Below are positions 16,016-26,096 of a DNA stretch of 64,000 nucleotides, piece by piece. The notes under the pieces are model-generated. The model was not told the DNA's origin. It saw nothing but the letters and a program-made list of their open reading frames with translations, and searched no databases. Location of the stretch: the NCBI RefSeq assembly GCF_017491605.1, contig NZ_JAFGYY010000026.1, positions 1-64,000 of the forward strand. Reading direction: 5' to 3'. Both the position numbers and the translations under genes were made by a program. Numbering within the stretch: position 1 is the stretch's first letter; each line of letters starts with the position of its first letter. This stretch comes from Pseudomonas sp. 30_B. GTDB lineage: Bacteria > Pseudomonadota > Gammaproteobacteria > Pseudomonadales > Pseudomonadaceae.

Positions 16016-17380
16016 TCAGCGGATGCCGGAGTTGCGTAGTGCAGCCGGGGTGAAGTCCGTGGAGGAGTACTTCATGCCGTACTGGGTGCCTTGCTTGGCC
16101 TCATTGATCAGGTTCATCACCAGGTAGCGGCCAGCGATGAGGTCATAGAGGGTCTGTGCGGCATACACGCCAGTACCCTCCTGATAGTCACTGGCCTGGT
16201 GACCTTCGGCAACCCGCCAGAGCTGGCCACGGCTGTCGTAATGATCGACTTCGGCGAGCATCCAGGTGTCCTCGTCGAAGTACATGTGGCGCTTGGCATA
16301 CACATGGCGCGCACCGGGCTTGAGGGTGCCCTCGACTTCCCACACGCGGTGCAGTTCGTAACGGGTATGGTCAGGGTTGATGTGACCTGGACGGACGATG
16401 TCGGCGAGTTTGAGTTTCGGCGACATCAGGCGATAGCTGTTGTAGGGGATGTAGATTTCCTTCTTGCCGATCAGCTTCCAGTCGTAGCGGTCCGGCGCGC
16501 CGTTGTAGAGGTCGGAGTTGTCGGCGGTACGCATGCCGTCGGCGGCGCTGCCAGGGCCGTCATAGGCCACCTCCGGCGCACGGCGGACGCGGCGTTGGCC
16601 GGCGTTGTAGGTCCACGCCTGACGAGGGTCCTTGAGCTGGTCGATGGTTTCGTAGGCCAGATTTACCGTGCCGGTCAGGCGCGAGGGCGCGATGATCTCC
16701 TGCTTGTAGTAGTACAGGATGTTCGCGCTCTTGGCCGGATCGTTGTCACTCATGAACTGCGGGAATCCGGTGTTCTCCTTGAAACCGACGGCGGTGAAGT
16801 CGCCATTGACCTGGGGGGTCACCTGGGCGCTGTAGCGCTCCAGATTGGTTCCGCGGTAGCGGGTTTCATGGTTCCACACCACTTCCACGCCACTCTTGGG
16901 GATGGGGAAGGGCGTGTAGTGGCTGGAAAAATTGGCCAGCCCGTTGCCATCGTTGATCAGTTGCACCTGGGTCGCGCCTTTCTTGATGGCGTCGTAGACC
17001 GCTTGCGGTGAGCTTGCACTACGGTGGCTGGGGTAGACCGGAATCCTGTAGCTATCCGGATAGCGCTTGAACAGCGCCAGCTGGCCGGGGGTCAACTTGT
17101 CCTTGTACTGCTCGGCGTTGCTGGCGGTGATCACGAACAGCGGTTTTTCGCTGGCATAAGGATCGCCCAGAAAACCGTTCTCGACCGGGGCCGCACCCGC
17201 TTTCAGGCCACCGGTCCAGGCCGGGATACTGCTGTCGGCATTGCCTTCTTTCTGGGCGCCGACGGGGGTGAGGCTGGTGCCGAGCTTGTCTGCTTCTTGC
17301 GGGGAGATGGCTGCCAGTGCGCTTCCGGCAAACAGTGACAGTGCCAAAGCACCGCCGCCCAGGGTGAGGTGATTTTTCAT
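16016..17380 (-). CDS. DUF1329 envelope protein
   Basis: This 454-aa protein has a Sec signal peptide (MKNHLTLGGGALALSLFAGSALA) and the DUF1329 body: LGTSLTPVGAQKEGNAD..IPAWTGGL near the N-terminus, then PYNSYRLMSP and YELHRVWEVEGTLKPGARH later. DUF1329 proteins have a lipoprotein-localisation-factor-like beta fold. They are regularly encoded beside DUF1302 proteins and catabolic genes for hydrophobic substrates. A role in moving hydrophobic substrate across the envelope is inferred. It lies 25 nt after the DUF1302 gene in the same operon. Confidence 0.92.
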   Translation of the reverse strand: MKNHLTLGGGALALSLFAGSALAAISPQEADKLGTSLTPVGAQKEGNADSSIPAWTGGLKAGAAPVENGFLGDPYASEKPLFVITASNAEQYKDKLTPGQLALFKRYPDSYRIPVYPSHRSASSPQAVYDAIKKGATQVQLINDGNGLANFSSHYTPFPIPKSGVEVVWNHETRYRGTNLERYSAQVTPQVNGDFTAVGFKENTGFPQFMSDNDPAKSANILYYYKQEIIAPSRLTGTVNLAYETIDQLKDPRQAWTYNAGQRRVRRAPEVAYDGPGSAADGMRTADNSDLYNGAPDRYDWKLIGKKEIYIPYNSYRLMSPKLKLADIVRPGHINPDHTRYELHRVWEVEGTLKPGARHVYAKRHMYFDEDTWMLAEVDHYDSRGQLWRVAEGHQASDYQEGTGVYAAQTLYDLIAGRYLVMNLINEAKQGTQYGMKYSSTDFTPAALRNSGIR

Positions 17381-17405
17381 TGTATTGCGTCTCCGCAGTT
17401 ACGGT

Positions 17406-19256
17406 TCAGAAGTTCACACCGAGGCTCAGCGAGACGAAGTCGCGGTCGGTCATGGTGTTGTATTTGCCGTCGAAGTAGTTCGTGTAACTGAGCGCGGCGG
17501 TGTAGGTATTCCGGTAGTCGGCGTTCAGACCGAGGCTGACGGCCTTGGCGCCTTCCTCGAAGTTCGGGCCGCTGCCTTCCACGTCGTGGGACCAGGCCAG
17601 GTTGGGCGAGAGGTTGATCCCGGCGAATACGTTCGGGTAGTCGAGCTGCCCGCGTACGCGGTAGCCCCAGGAGTCAGCGGTGTAGAAGCCATGACTGTTG
17701 CACTGCTGCGCCGGGTTGCTGGCGTTGGGCTTCCCGACATTGGTGCCGCGGCAGGTGGCCGCGCCGGTCGCACCAGGCAGGATGCCGGAGCCGAAGGCCG
17801 GACTGCGGCCGAAGCGAAGGTCGGTGCCATCGGTGTCGCCCAGACTGTTGATGCGGTTGTAGCCGACCTCGCCGACCAGGGTCAGGCGATCGGCGCCCCA
17901 GACCTGGTTGAACAGCTTGGTCAGGGTGGTTTGCAGCTGCACTACCGGCTTGCGGTCGTAGCCGTTGATGACCCCGCCGGCCGGCACGTCGCTGGAGAAG
18001 CCTGTGGTGAACAGTGGCGATGGGGAGGCTCTGCCGACCGGCGTCAGGGTTGCGCTCACCAGGTCTGCGGTATTGAGCTGGAGCGGCATGTTCGGCCGGT
18101 AGCTCATTTCGCCGCCCCAGGACATGCCCGCCAGGTTGGTGGCGAAGCTCAGGCCGTAAAGCCTGATGTCCTCGGGGTAGTCGATGAAGTATTTGGCATC
18201 GCGGATCGAGGCCAGGGGATTGACCGCGTTGGCGTTAGTGGTACGAACGGTGCTCAGGAACGGACTGCGGCTGTGGTACTTCATGGCGTAGGCGCCGAAC
18301 TCGGTCTCGTTCAGCTCCGGCACGAACCACCGCAGTGCCAGACCATACTGGCCGCTGTCGCGGGCGTCGTTGTCCTTGGCCCGGGGGATGTACGCGTCAT
18401 CCATCATGGTCGCCAGTGCGGCGGCACCGCCGGTGTTGGCCGCTTCACCTGGCGCCAGGTCGTAGCCGGCGGTCACCAGGCGGTCGTCGCAGCCCTTGGC
18501 CACGCCATCGGCGCCGAAGAAGGTGCCGCAGTTGTCGGTGACGGTCTTGTCCCATTGGATCTGGTAGAAGGCTTCCGCCGTGATGTTCTCGGTGAGTCCC
18601 TGGGACAGGTAGAACATTTGCACGGGTACCAGGCCTTCCTTCACCTCCGAACCGGGGCGGCGCAGAGCGGCGACATCGAGCGGGTTGATCGAGCTGATGC
18701 CGTTCTGGATGAAGGTGCTTTCGCCCCAGTTCACCACCTGCTTGCCCAGGCGGACGTTACCCGGCAAGTCGCCGACGTTGTAATTGTGGTAGACGAAGGC
18801 GTCCATGAGCATCGCGCCGGAGCTTTTGGCCGCCTGGTCGCGACCATGGTCGTCGATGTCGTAGAAGTGCTGGTGGCCATCCTTGAGCTCGAAGTCGTAC
18901 CAGTACTTGCCGCGCAGGAAGGCGCCGCTGTCCTTGTACTTGAGCTCGAGGTCGTGGATGCCCTTGACGACCGTCGAGATGTTCTCGCCGCTCTTGAAGT
19001 TGAGACGGCCATCGTCGGTGGTGCGCGACGACGACTTGCCTCCTTTTACACCCATGGAGTTGAAGTTCGAGATGAACTGCTTGTCGGGTGCGCTGGTGGC
19101 CCAACTGGTGCCGAAGGTCAGCGATGAGTCCAGCTTGCCCTCGATCTCCCCGATAGTGAAATCAACTGCGTTGGCCTGGGTGCCGCAGCCCATGGCGACG
19201 GCGATAGCCAGTAAACGCGGCTGGAAGACGCGGCTCTTTGTTGTTCTTGTAGTCAT
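17406..19256 (-). CDS. DUF1302 outer-membrane beta-barrel-like protein
   Basis: This 616-aa protein has an N-terminal signal peptide (about residues 1-32, ending GTQANA) and VDFTIGEIEGKLDSSLTFGT, the usual DUF1302 opening. Many alternating-polarity strands follow, with a C-terminal terminal-strand motif DRDFVSLSLGVNF ending in Phe, as in outer-membrane proteins. It is probably a porin-like channel for a hydrophobic substrate, working with DUF1329. An ATG at 19301 is in frame, but GGAG precedes the ATG at 19256. Confidence 0.92.
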   Translation of the reverse strand: MTTRTTKSRVFQPRLLAIAVAMGCGTQANAVDFTIGEIEGKLDSSLTFGTSWATSAPDKQFISNFNSMGVKGGKSSSRTTDDGRLNFKSGENISTVVKGIHDLELKYKDSGAFLRGKYWYDFELKDGHQHFYDIDDHGRDQAAKSSGAMLMDAFVYHNYNVGDLPGNVRLGKQVVNWGESTFIQNGISSINPLDVAALRRPGSEVKEGLVPVQMFYLSQGLTENITAEAFYQIQWDKTVTDNCGTFFGADGVAKGCDDRLVTAGYDLAPGEAANTGGAAALATMMDDAYIPRAKDNDARDSGQYGLALRWFVPELNETEFGAYAMKYHSRSPFLSTVRTTNANAVNPLASIRDAKYFIDYPEDIRLYGLSFATNLAGMSWGGEMSYRPNMPLQLNTADLVSATLTPVGRASPSPLFTTGFSSDVPAGGVINGYDRKPVVQLQTTLTKLFNQVWGADRLTLVGEVGYNRINSLGDTDGTDLRFGRSPAFGSGILPGATGAATCRGTNVGKPNASNPAQQCNSHGFYTADSWGYRVRGQLDYPNVFAGINLSPNLAWSHDVEGSGPNFEEGAKAVSLGLNADYRNTYTAALSYTNYFDGKYNTMTDRDFVSLSLGVNF

Positions 19257-19326
19257 GCGGTACTCCAGTGAAACGCTTCGATGAGTCAGTGGAGTGGTCA
19301 TGCTAGGGAGTCGTGCAGCGCCCCTG

Positions 19327-19346
19327 AATTGCCTGTTCAGGTAATT
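19327..19346. promoter_or_regulatory. Imperfect 20-bp palindrome upstream of DUF1302 gene
   Basis: AATTGCCTG-TT-CAGGTAATT matches in 8 of 9 arm pairs. It lies 71 nt upstream of the DUF1302 start, between two divergent genes. GTAAC recurs nearby at 19353, 19380, 19424 and 19436. It is a candidate regulator site for one of the MalT-like proteins. Confidence 0.35.
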
Positions 19347-19527
19347 TCGTGCGTAACCCGGTGCCCCGGAGCTCCTCCTGTAACGAAGGAGACCGTACGC
19401 AAAATGGCGTTTCGGGGAAAAAGGTAACCGGCGCTGTAACCGTTTGAATCGAATACCTCGAATGGCTGATGGTGGAAAGCCTCATGGGCGACAAGGATCA
19501 CCATAAAGTCACTCTGGTACTCGGTCC

Positions 19528-21918
19528 ATGGCGCCCTCCAGCATGCTGTCCTCGACTTCCAGCCCGCTCGCTCACCTGCCGCGTGAACGTCTGAGTCGCC
19601 AGCTACTTGGCGCTGACCGCCTGTGCTTGCTCAATGCCCCGGGCGGGTTCGGCAAGACTGCCCTGCTGCGCGAGAGCCTTGCGCAGATGCCGGCAGGAGT
19701 GCGTTACGCCTGGCTGTCGCTGCACGGAAGGACACCGGGGCTTTGCGTCTTCTCGCGCCTTCTGGCGGGTCAGTTGGGGTTGCCGGCGGAACTCGCCCCC
19801 GAGGCGCTTCGCGAGCGCCTGTGTCAGTCGTCGATCCGGATCTGCCTGATACTCGATGACTATCCCGCCGGCGCCGATCCCGAGCTGGACGACTGGCTGA
19901 TCCAGTTGCTGGAGGATGGCGGCAGCCCTGTGCGGCTTTGGGTCAGTTCCCGGCAGCGTCCGCATTGGCAACTGGCGCGGTTGGCGCTGGAAGGAGGCGT
20001 GGTCGAACTGGGTGCTGACAGCCTCGCCTTCAGCCGCGAGGAGTTCGACCGCCTGATGGCGTTGGCTGCGGATGCTGACGCAGAGTCGTTCGGCGATGAA
20101 TTGTGGGACCTGACCTTGGGCTGGTGCGCGATGGTGCGCCTGGGCCTGCAGGGTGCGGATAATGCAATCCGGCCTCCGGTGCTCCGCCAGCGCGAATATG
20201 TCCGTGAGCAGTTGCTGGCCCGTCTGGATGAGGCGCAGCGCTCTATGTTGTGCGGCATCGCTCATCTACCCAAGGTATCCGCGGCCATGTGCGCCGAACT
20301 GTGGCCGGAGCTGGATGCCAGCCGGGAGTTCGCCACCCAGCTGTTGTCGTTGGGACTGCTGATACCATTGGATGCCGAGGCGCGCTGGTGGCAGATGCAC
20401 CCGGCGCTGGCGCGGGCGTTGGTCGACGAGTTGCCGCCGCGCGAGCTCAGCCGCTTGCGTCTGCAAGCCTGCCGCCTGTTGCGCGATGCGGGCTTCGTCG
20501 GCGATGCGGTGGAATTGGCGCTCAGCGAAGGTCAGGTGGATACTGCGGCCAGCTACATGGAGCGCGTCCCTCTCGCCTGGCTGTACGCCGGCTCCCACCT
20601 CAACAGCTGGTTGCGGTGGCGCGAGCGGCTTTCTCCGAGTCTGCTGGAAAGCACACCGTTCCTGATCTATCTCAATGCCCAGGCCTTGCTCATCGGTTGG
20701 CGCCTGGACGAAGCGCAGACTTGCATCGATCGTCTCGGCTGGCAACTGCCTCAACCGTGCGCCCACCATCAGCGGCGTATGCTGGCCAACTGGGAGGCGT
20801 TGCAGGGGACTCTGATGGGATTGCGTGGAGATGCCAGGCGGGCGAAGGCACATTGCCGGTCGGCGCTCGATGACCTGGATGCGCGGGACTGGCACTCGAT
20901 CCACCTGTGTTATTCGACCCTGGCACGGATCGCCATGTCCGAGGGGAATGTGGCGCAGTCCGCCGAGTTGCTGGAGTGTGCTGTGCGGCTGGCGCGCCGG
21001 CATGGCTGCGTGGCCAGCGAAGTGCTGATCGACACCGATCGCCTGCGTCTGCTGATCCTTACCGGCGAATGGGCGCAGGCCGACGAGCTGCTGCGTCACG
21101 ATTTCGACCTGCTCAAAGCCCAAAGCACCGAGCATCCGATGCTTCTTGGGCGGCTGCATCTGCTGCAGGCCGAGATGGCGTTATTGGGCGGCGATCTGGA
21201 GCAAGGGGAGTCATCCTACCGGCGCGGCTTTGCCTATGCCCGTCGTTGCAGCGATCCGTTCATCCTGCATGCCGGTATCGGTTTGTCGGAGGTTGCGGTC
21301 CACCAGGGAGAGGTCGCACAGGCCGAAGCCTGCCTGCGGGAAGTACGGCGCCATCTGGAGTGCATGCGCGCGGAGGCGGTCTGCTACGAACGGGTACTCA
21401 AGTTGCAGGCACTGAGACTGATGGCGCGTCAACAACGCTGGACGGAAATGCAGGGGCAGGTGCACAGCCTGGCTGAAGCGCTCTGCGAGCCCGATGTGCT
21501 GCCACCGCTGAACGCACCTTCGCTGCGCTATCGCGCCCAGCAAGTGCTGGCACTGACACTCGAGGGGCTCGGTCAGCGCATGGCGGCCATGGAAGCATCG
21601 TGCACCTGGCGGGAAACCTGTGAGCGGCTAGGGCTCAATGGCCTGACCCGCTCGCGTGTCGAAGTGGTCCTGGCCGAGCCGGCCTGGGCGACGTTCGAGG
21701 AGGCTGCGGATACCACCCTGGTCCGCGTGCTGACACCACGGGAAATGGGGGTGCTGCGGCTGATGGCGGACGGCCTGACCAATCTGGAAATCAGCGGGCG
21801 CCTGTTCATTTCCCTCAACACCGTCAAGGCCCATACCATCCACATCAACCACAAGCTCGGTGTGAAGCGCCGCACCCAGGCGGTCAAGCGTGCCCGGGAA
21901 CTGGGCTTGCTGGCCTAG
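19528..21918 (+). CDS. MalT-like LuxR-family ATP-dependent regulator (1)
   Basis: This 796-aa protein has an N-terminal NTPase with Walker A APGGFGKTALL (about 36-46), followed by a long helical TPR-like region (about 330-700). A C-terminal LuxR HTH (about 732-795) reads LTPREMGVLRLMADGLTNLE..LFISLNTVKAH. Such regulators bind an inducer plus ATP and activate catabolic operons. It diverges from the DUF1302/DUF1329 genes, its likely targets. No clear Shine-Dalgarno precedes the ATG at 19528; the next ATG at 19543 is an alternative. It ends tail-to-tail with the next regulator, overlapping by 3-4 nt. Confidence 0.92.
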   Translation: MAPSSMLSSTSSPLAHLPRERLSRQLLGADRLCLLNAPGGFGKTALLRESLAQMPAGVRYAWLSLHGRTPGLCVFSRLLAGQLGLPAELAPEALRERLCQSSIRICLILDDYPAGADPELDDWLIQLLEDGGSPVRLWVSSRQRPHWQLARLALEGGVVELGADSLAFSREEFDRLMALAADADAESFGDELWDLTLGWCAMVRLGLQGADNAIRPPVLRQREYVREQLLARLDEAQRSMLCGIAHLPKVSAAMCAELWPELDASREFATQLLSLGLLIPLDAEARWWQMHPALARALVDELPPRELSRLRLQACRLLRDAGFVGDAVELALSEGQVDTAASYMERVPLAWLYAGSHLNSWLRWRERLSPSLLESTPFLIYLNAQALLIGWRLDEAQTCIDRLGWQLPQPCAHHQRRMLANWEALQGTLMGLRGDARRAKAHCRSALDDLDARDWHSIHLCYSTLARIAMSEGNVAQSAELLECAVRLARRHGCVASEVLIDTDRLRLLILTGEWAQADELLRHDFDLLKAQSTEHPMLLGRLHLLQAEMALLGGDLEQGESSYRRGFAYARRCSDPFILHAGIGLSEVAVHQGEVAQAEACLREVRRHLECMRAEAVCYERVLKLQALRLMARQQRWTEMQGQVHSLAEALCEPDVLPPLNAPSLRYRAQQVLALTLEGLGQRMAAMEASCTWRETCERLGLNGLTRSRVEVVLAEPAWATFEEAADTTLVRVLTPREMGVLRLMADGLTNLEISGRLFISLNTVKAHTIHINHKLGVKRRTQAVKRARELGLLA

Positions 21919-24623
21919 TCGATCAATTGCCGGGCGCGCGCGATGGCGATGACCTCGGTACGCCCCTCGGCACCGAGCTTGACGCTGATATTGCGCAGAT
22001 GGGTCTTCACCGTGTGCAGGGACAGGCACAGCCGGTCCGCAATGCTCTTATTGCGGTTGCCGCCAGCCAGCAGGCGCAGGACGTCCAACTCGCGGGGGCT
22101 GAGTGGCTGCTCCGCGGCTCCGGCGCTGCTCGTGGTACTGCCAGCCTGCTGCGCCACGCAGTGCACGAAGTCCGGTGAAATCCCCAGGCTGCTGCAGGAT
22201 GGGCCGACCTTGACCAGCCAGTCCCGCAACAATTGCCCCAGGCGCTCGCCTTCCTCAACGAAAATTTGCACGAAGCCCTCCTGGCTGGCCCATTGCAAGG
22301 CCGGGACCAGCGTCTCGAAAGCTTCTTCATCGCTGCCACTGGCATGTCTTGCCATGGCCAGAAGAAGTCGTAGCTTGATTGCACGGCGCCGATGGCCCCG
22401 TGACTCCGCTTCGGTGAGGGCGTTTCCCAGCTCCTGGCGTGCCGATTGGGCTTCGCCATGGGCAATGCACCAGCGTTGGCGGGCAACGAACAGCGTATCG
22501 ACGTCATTCCCGTACAGCAGCAGGCCGGGGCGTTCCCAGCCATTGTTGAATTCCGCCGAGCGTAGTGCCTGCGCTGCCTGATCAAGATGACCTTCCAGGG
22601 TGGCAATGCGTGCACGCTCCAGCCACACCGAATAGATCAGCCGGCTGGGGCCACCTTGGCGTCCCAGCTGCTCCAGGCTGGCGAGGTGGTTCATCCAGGC
22701 CGCTCGCTGCCCCTGCTGATAGGCGATGCGGGCGAGCAGGATGTGGCTGACGATCAGCACATCCGGTCCTGCGCTGAGGACAGAGAAGGCGGGTGCGTTG
22801 AGCAGGATCTGCTGCGCCTGTTCCAGCTCTCCAGTCTCATAAAGAACCTGGGCACGCATGGCGTCGACCGAAATGCGCCCGGCCAACCATTGCTCATTGG
22901 AACTCATCAGGTGGCGATGCGCGCTGGCTTCCACTCGGGCTCGGGCCGCGGCCAGGTTGCCTTGCACCAGATCAATCACGCTCTCGATACCGTCGGCGAC
23001 GGACTCCACGACGATCAATGCATTCTGTCCGGACGACCGGGCCAGTCTCGCCAGCACTTCGCGCGCCGCCTCTGTGCGACCGCTGGAAAACAGGCAGTAG
23101 GCAAGGCAGCTGCCGAGCAGGCCGCGCTGCTGGAATTCCTTCTCAGGTAACCGCTCGAACAGAGGCTCGCCGAGGTCGCAGGTGGCCTCGATCTGGTCGC
23201 TGAAGGCCAGCAGCACGCATTGGATGACCTGACTCTCCACGGTGCTTGGATTGCGCTCCACCAGTTGCAGCGCTTGCTGGTAACGGCGCGCCAGCAGGAG
23301 GGTCCAGGCGTGCACCAGGGCCAGACGCGGGTGCTGATCGACCAGCGCGACGGGCAACTGATCGAGGCAGCGCAGGAGCGCGCGATAGCGCCCACCGTCG
23401 AGCAGTTCGTTGAGGTGCTGATCCAGCTGTTGGACGGCGGCACTGGCGTCGTCGATCTTCAGCAGGTGTTCGATGGCTGCCAGCGGTATGCCGAACTGCA
23501 GATGCCACTGGGCCGCGATGCGGTGCAGCTGCTTGAGTTCGCTGTCGGCGTGGCGGGCCAGCATGTGCTGGAGGAATCCGGCGAACAAACGGTGATAGCG
23601 GAACCACTCGCCCTGGTTATCCAGGGGCACCAGGAACAACCCCAGACGCTGGATCTGCTCCAATACCTCGGCGGCATCGCTGCGTCCAGTCAGGGCATTG
23701 CACAGGGGAGCGCAGAAACGATCCAGGACGCTGGTCTTGAGCAGAAAATCGCTCAGGGTATCGGGCAGGTGCGCCAGGATGTCTTCGGTGAGGTACTCCG
23801 CCAGCTCGTGCTGCGAGCCGCTGAACGTCGCGACGAAGGAGCCTGGATCGCGGCGGTCCTGCAGGGACAACGCCGCGAGGTGCAGTGCGGTCACCCAGCC
23901 TTCGGTGCGGGATTGCAAGGTGTCGATCGCGCTTTCCGAGAGGGCGGAACCCAGGCGCTCCTGAAGGAAACGGCGAGTCTCGTCGAGCTCGAAACGCAGC
24001 GCATCGGCCGTCAGTTCCAGCAGTTGCCCCTGCGCCCGCAACTGGCCGAGGCGCAGGTTCGGGGTGCTGCGGCTGGCAATGACCAACTGGGCATCAGGCG
24101 GGAAGGTGTCCCACAGTTCGCGCAGCAGTTCGAGCGCCTCGGTGGACTTGAGTACTTCGAACTCGTCCAGGAACAGGGTGAATGGCTTGGGGAGTGCCTC
24201 CAGCCTGGCCAGCAACTGGCTTGCCGCGCCGTCTCCGGGAAGTGGGGCGACCGGTGCGCACGGGGCGTCGAGCAGGGAATCCAGGCTCAGCGCCAGCGCG
24301 CGGGCGAGAACTCGGGGGTCGTTGTCGACGGCATCGAGACTCAGCCAGGCACAGTTGCTGCGTGCCGCGTGCAGTTGCGCCAAGAGGGTCGACTTGCCGA
24401 ATCCGGCGGGAGCGCGGATCAGGATCAGGCGAGCATCGCGATGCGCATCGATGCGAGCGATGAGTTGTGGTCGAGGCAAATGCGCCTTGCCCGGGAGCGG
24501 CGCTCGGGATCTGCCTTGCAGCAGATCGGCGGTCATTCTCGACTCGCCGCGGCTTTCGGTGGACTTCCCGTGTTCTTCCGGCGTGTGCGCCAGGAACGCC
24601 AGAAGGGACTGCTGCTCGGCCAT
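21915..24623 (-). CDS. MalT-like LuxR-family ATP-dependent regulator (2)
   Basis: This 902-aa protein (from 24623) contains Walker A APAGFGKSTLL, Walker B-like FTLFLDEFEVL and a sensor-like IASRSTPNLRLG. A long helical repeat region follows, then the C-terminal LuxR HTH LSPRELDVLRLLAGGNRNKS..LCLSLHTVKTHLRNI. In-frame starts exist at 24698, 24623 and 24536. The one at 24536 leaves the family's typical short N-terminus; 24623 has a GGAG at loose spacing. It diverges from the CoA-transferase/thiolase operon starting at 24827, its probable target. Confidence 0.9.
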   Translation of the reverse strand: MAEQQSLLAFLAHTPEEHGKSTESRGESRMTADLLQGRSRAPLPGKAHLPRPQLIARIDAHRDARLILIRAPAGFGKSTLLAQLHAARSNCAWLSLDAVDNDPRVLARALALSLDSLLDAPCAPVAPLPGDGAASQLLARLEALPKPFTLFLDEFEVLKSTEALELLRELWDTFPPDAQLVIASRSTPNLRLGQLRAQGQLLELTADALRFELDETRRFLQERLGSALSESAIDTLQSRTEGWVTALHLAALSLQDRRDPGSFVATFSGSQHELAEYLTEDILAHLPDTLSDFLLKTSVLDRFCAPLCNALTGRSDAAEVLEQIQRLGLFLVPLDNQGEWFRYHRLFAGFLQHMLARHADSELKQLHRIAAQWHLQFGIPLAAIEHLLKIDDASAAVQQLDQHLNELLDGGRYRALLRCLDQLPVALVDQHPRLALVHAWTLLLARRYQQALQLVERNPSTVESQVIQCVLLAFSDQIEATCDLGEPLFERLPEKEFQQRGLLGSCLAYCLFSSGRTEAAREVLARLARSSGQNALIVVESVADGIESVIDLVQGNLAAARARVEASAHRHLMSSNEQWLAGRISVDAMRAQVLYETGELEQAQQILLNAPAFSVLSAGPDVLIVSHILLARIAYQQGQRAAWMNHLASLEQLGRQGGPSRLIYSVWLERARIATLEGHLDQAAQALRSAEFNNGWERPGLLLYGNDVDTLFVARQRWCIAHGEAQSARQELGNALTEAESRGHRRRAIKLRLLLAMARHASGSDEEAFETLVPALQWASQEGFVQIFVEEGERLGQLLRDWLVKVGPSCSSLGISPDFVHCVAQQAGSTTSSAGAAEQPLSPRELDVLRLLAGGNRNKSIADRLCLSLHTVKTHLRNISVKLGAEGRTEVIAIARARQLID

Positions 24624-24826
24624 TGTGCAATGAGCTCCGTCTATCGGTGGCGGAAAACTGCCTGCACGCATATTGCCATGCCGCTCGAGGCTTGCCACCT
24701 CATCCCGGCCACTCAGCCATTCGAGCGATTGCGCCTGCGGGGCTGCCCGTTAGTGTCTGGTTTGCAGCGTGCATATGCCGCTGTTCGTCCGGATTGCCGG
24801 CCGACACAAGAACAAGAGGGAAAGGC

Positions 24827-25954
24827 ATGGCGGGACCATTGGCGGGTATCAAGGTCGTTGAGATGAATGCAATCGGTCCAGCGCCATTCGCCGTGATGAT
24901 GCTGGCGGACATGGGCGCTGAAGTCATTCGCGTTGACCGGTTGCAATCGGGATTCCTCAATGGCGATGGCAGCGTGATCGGCAGGGGGCGTCGCAGTATC
25001 GGCATCGACCCGCGCAAGCCCGGTGCGACGGAGGTCCTGCTGGCGTTGATCGACGCAGCCGATGTGCTGGTAGAGGGCTTCCGTCCCGGTGTGATGGAGC
25101 GTCTGGGCCTGGGGCCGGAAATCTGCCTGCAGCGTAATCCACGGTTGGTGTACGGGCGCATGACCGGTTGGGGGCAGACCGGCAGCCTGGCGCCGGTAGC
25201 CGGCCACGACCTCAACTACATCGCGCTCACCGGGGCCCTGCATGCCATGGGACATACTGACCGAGAGCCGACGCCGCCCTTGCACCTGGTGGGTGACATG
25301 GGCGGCGGCGCACTGTTCCTGGTGGCTGGCGTGCTGGCAGCGCTGTTCGAGGCGCAACGCTCGGGCAAGGGCCAGGTGGTGGATGCGGCGATCAGCGATG
25401 GTGTGGCGCTGATGTCGACGATGTATTACGAGTTCCGCCAGCGTGGCGAGTGGGGAGGGCGGGGCAGCAACCTCTTCGATGGCGGGGCGCCTTTCTACGG
25501 TTGCTACACCTGCGCCGATGGGCAGCTGATCTCCATAGGCTCCATCGAGCCGCAGTTCTACCGGCAACTGCTGGAACTCTGCGAGATCGATGATCCCGAG
25601 TTCGAGAAGCAATGGGATCGCGAGCGCTGGCCAAGCCTGCGCAGCAAGCTGGAAACGGTGTTCCGCGGGCGTACCCGCGACCAGTGGTGCCAGCTGCTGG
25701 AAGGGACTGACGTCTGTTTCGCGCCGGTACTGGATTTCGACGAGGCGCCCAATCACCCGCATCTGCGTGCCCGCGGCACCTTCATTAACGACGCCCAGGG
25801 CATTTATCCGGGGCCGGCGCCTCGCTTCAGTCGCACGCCGGCCAAGCCGGGCGAACGGGTGAGCAATGGCGCGCAGACCCTGGAGGTACTGCGAGAACTG
25901 GGTCTGGACGACGCGGCGGTCGCGACGTTGCGCGCCGCCGGCGCCATCGCCTGA
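24827..25954 (+). CDS. Alpha-methylacyl-CoA racemase-like CoA-transferase family III protein
   Basis: This 375-aa protein of the CaiB/BaiF superfamily matches AMACR in length and opening (MAGPLAGIKVVEMNAIGPAP, then FAVMMLADMGAEVIRVDR). AMACR-like features include GLGPEICLQRNPRLVYGRMTG (about 88-108), GHDLNYIALTGAL with the His/Asp used in racemisation (about 126), and NLFDGGAPFYGCY. It would epimerise 2-methylacyl-CoA thioesters so that an S-specific dehydrogenase can act. The start is the ATG after GAGGGAAAGGC. It leads the beta-oxidation operon. A CoA-transferase role is the alternative. Confidence 0.85.
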   Translation: MAGPLAGIKVVEMNAIGPAPFAVMMLADMGAEVIRVDRLQSGFLNGDGSVIGRGRRSIGIDPRKPGATEVLLALIDAADVLVEGFRPGVMERLGLGPEICLQRNPRLVYGRMTGWGQTGSLAPVAGHDLNYIALTGALHAMGHTDREPTPPLHLVGDMGGGALFLVAGVLAALFEAQRSGKGQVVDAAISDGVALMSTMYYEFRQRGEWGGRGSNLFDGGAPFYGCYTCADGQLISIGSIEPQFYRQLLELCEIDDPEFEKQWDRERWPSLRSKLETVFRGRTRDQWCQLLEGTDVCFAPVLDFDEAPNHPHLRARGTFINDAQGIYPGPAPRFSRTPAKPGERVSNGAQTLEVLRELGLDDAAVATLRAAGAIA

Positions 25955-25991
25955 GGTTGCAGGGGCCTGCGGGGCTGGAAGGGGTGGGTGG

Positions 25992-26010
25992 CCCACTCCT
26001 CATGGGCGGG
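25992..26010. promoter_or_regulatory. CCCACTC-N5-GAGTGGG-type palindrome, site 2
   Basis: CCCACTC (25992-25998) is perfect and GGGCGGG (26004-26010) matches 5 of 7 at the same N5 spacing. It lies 87 nt upstream of the thiolase start, in the 142-nt gap after the racemase gene, so an internal promoter may exist here. Confidence 0.4.
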
Positions 26011-26096
26011 ATACAGCCCGACCGGCATGCAAGACCATGGCTGCAGGGTGCGCTGGTCTAGGCGGGCCCTTCACACACAGATTACTGGAGATCGCG

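Noticed and set aside
24699..24826. GCATAT...GCCGCT repeated twice in the divergent region between regulator 2 and the racemase gene
   Set aside because: The copies differ in internal spacing and are short, so chance is likely. A CCACTC half-site here lacks the right arm at N5.
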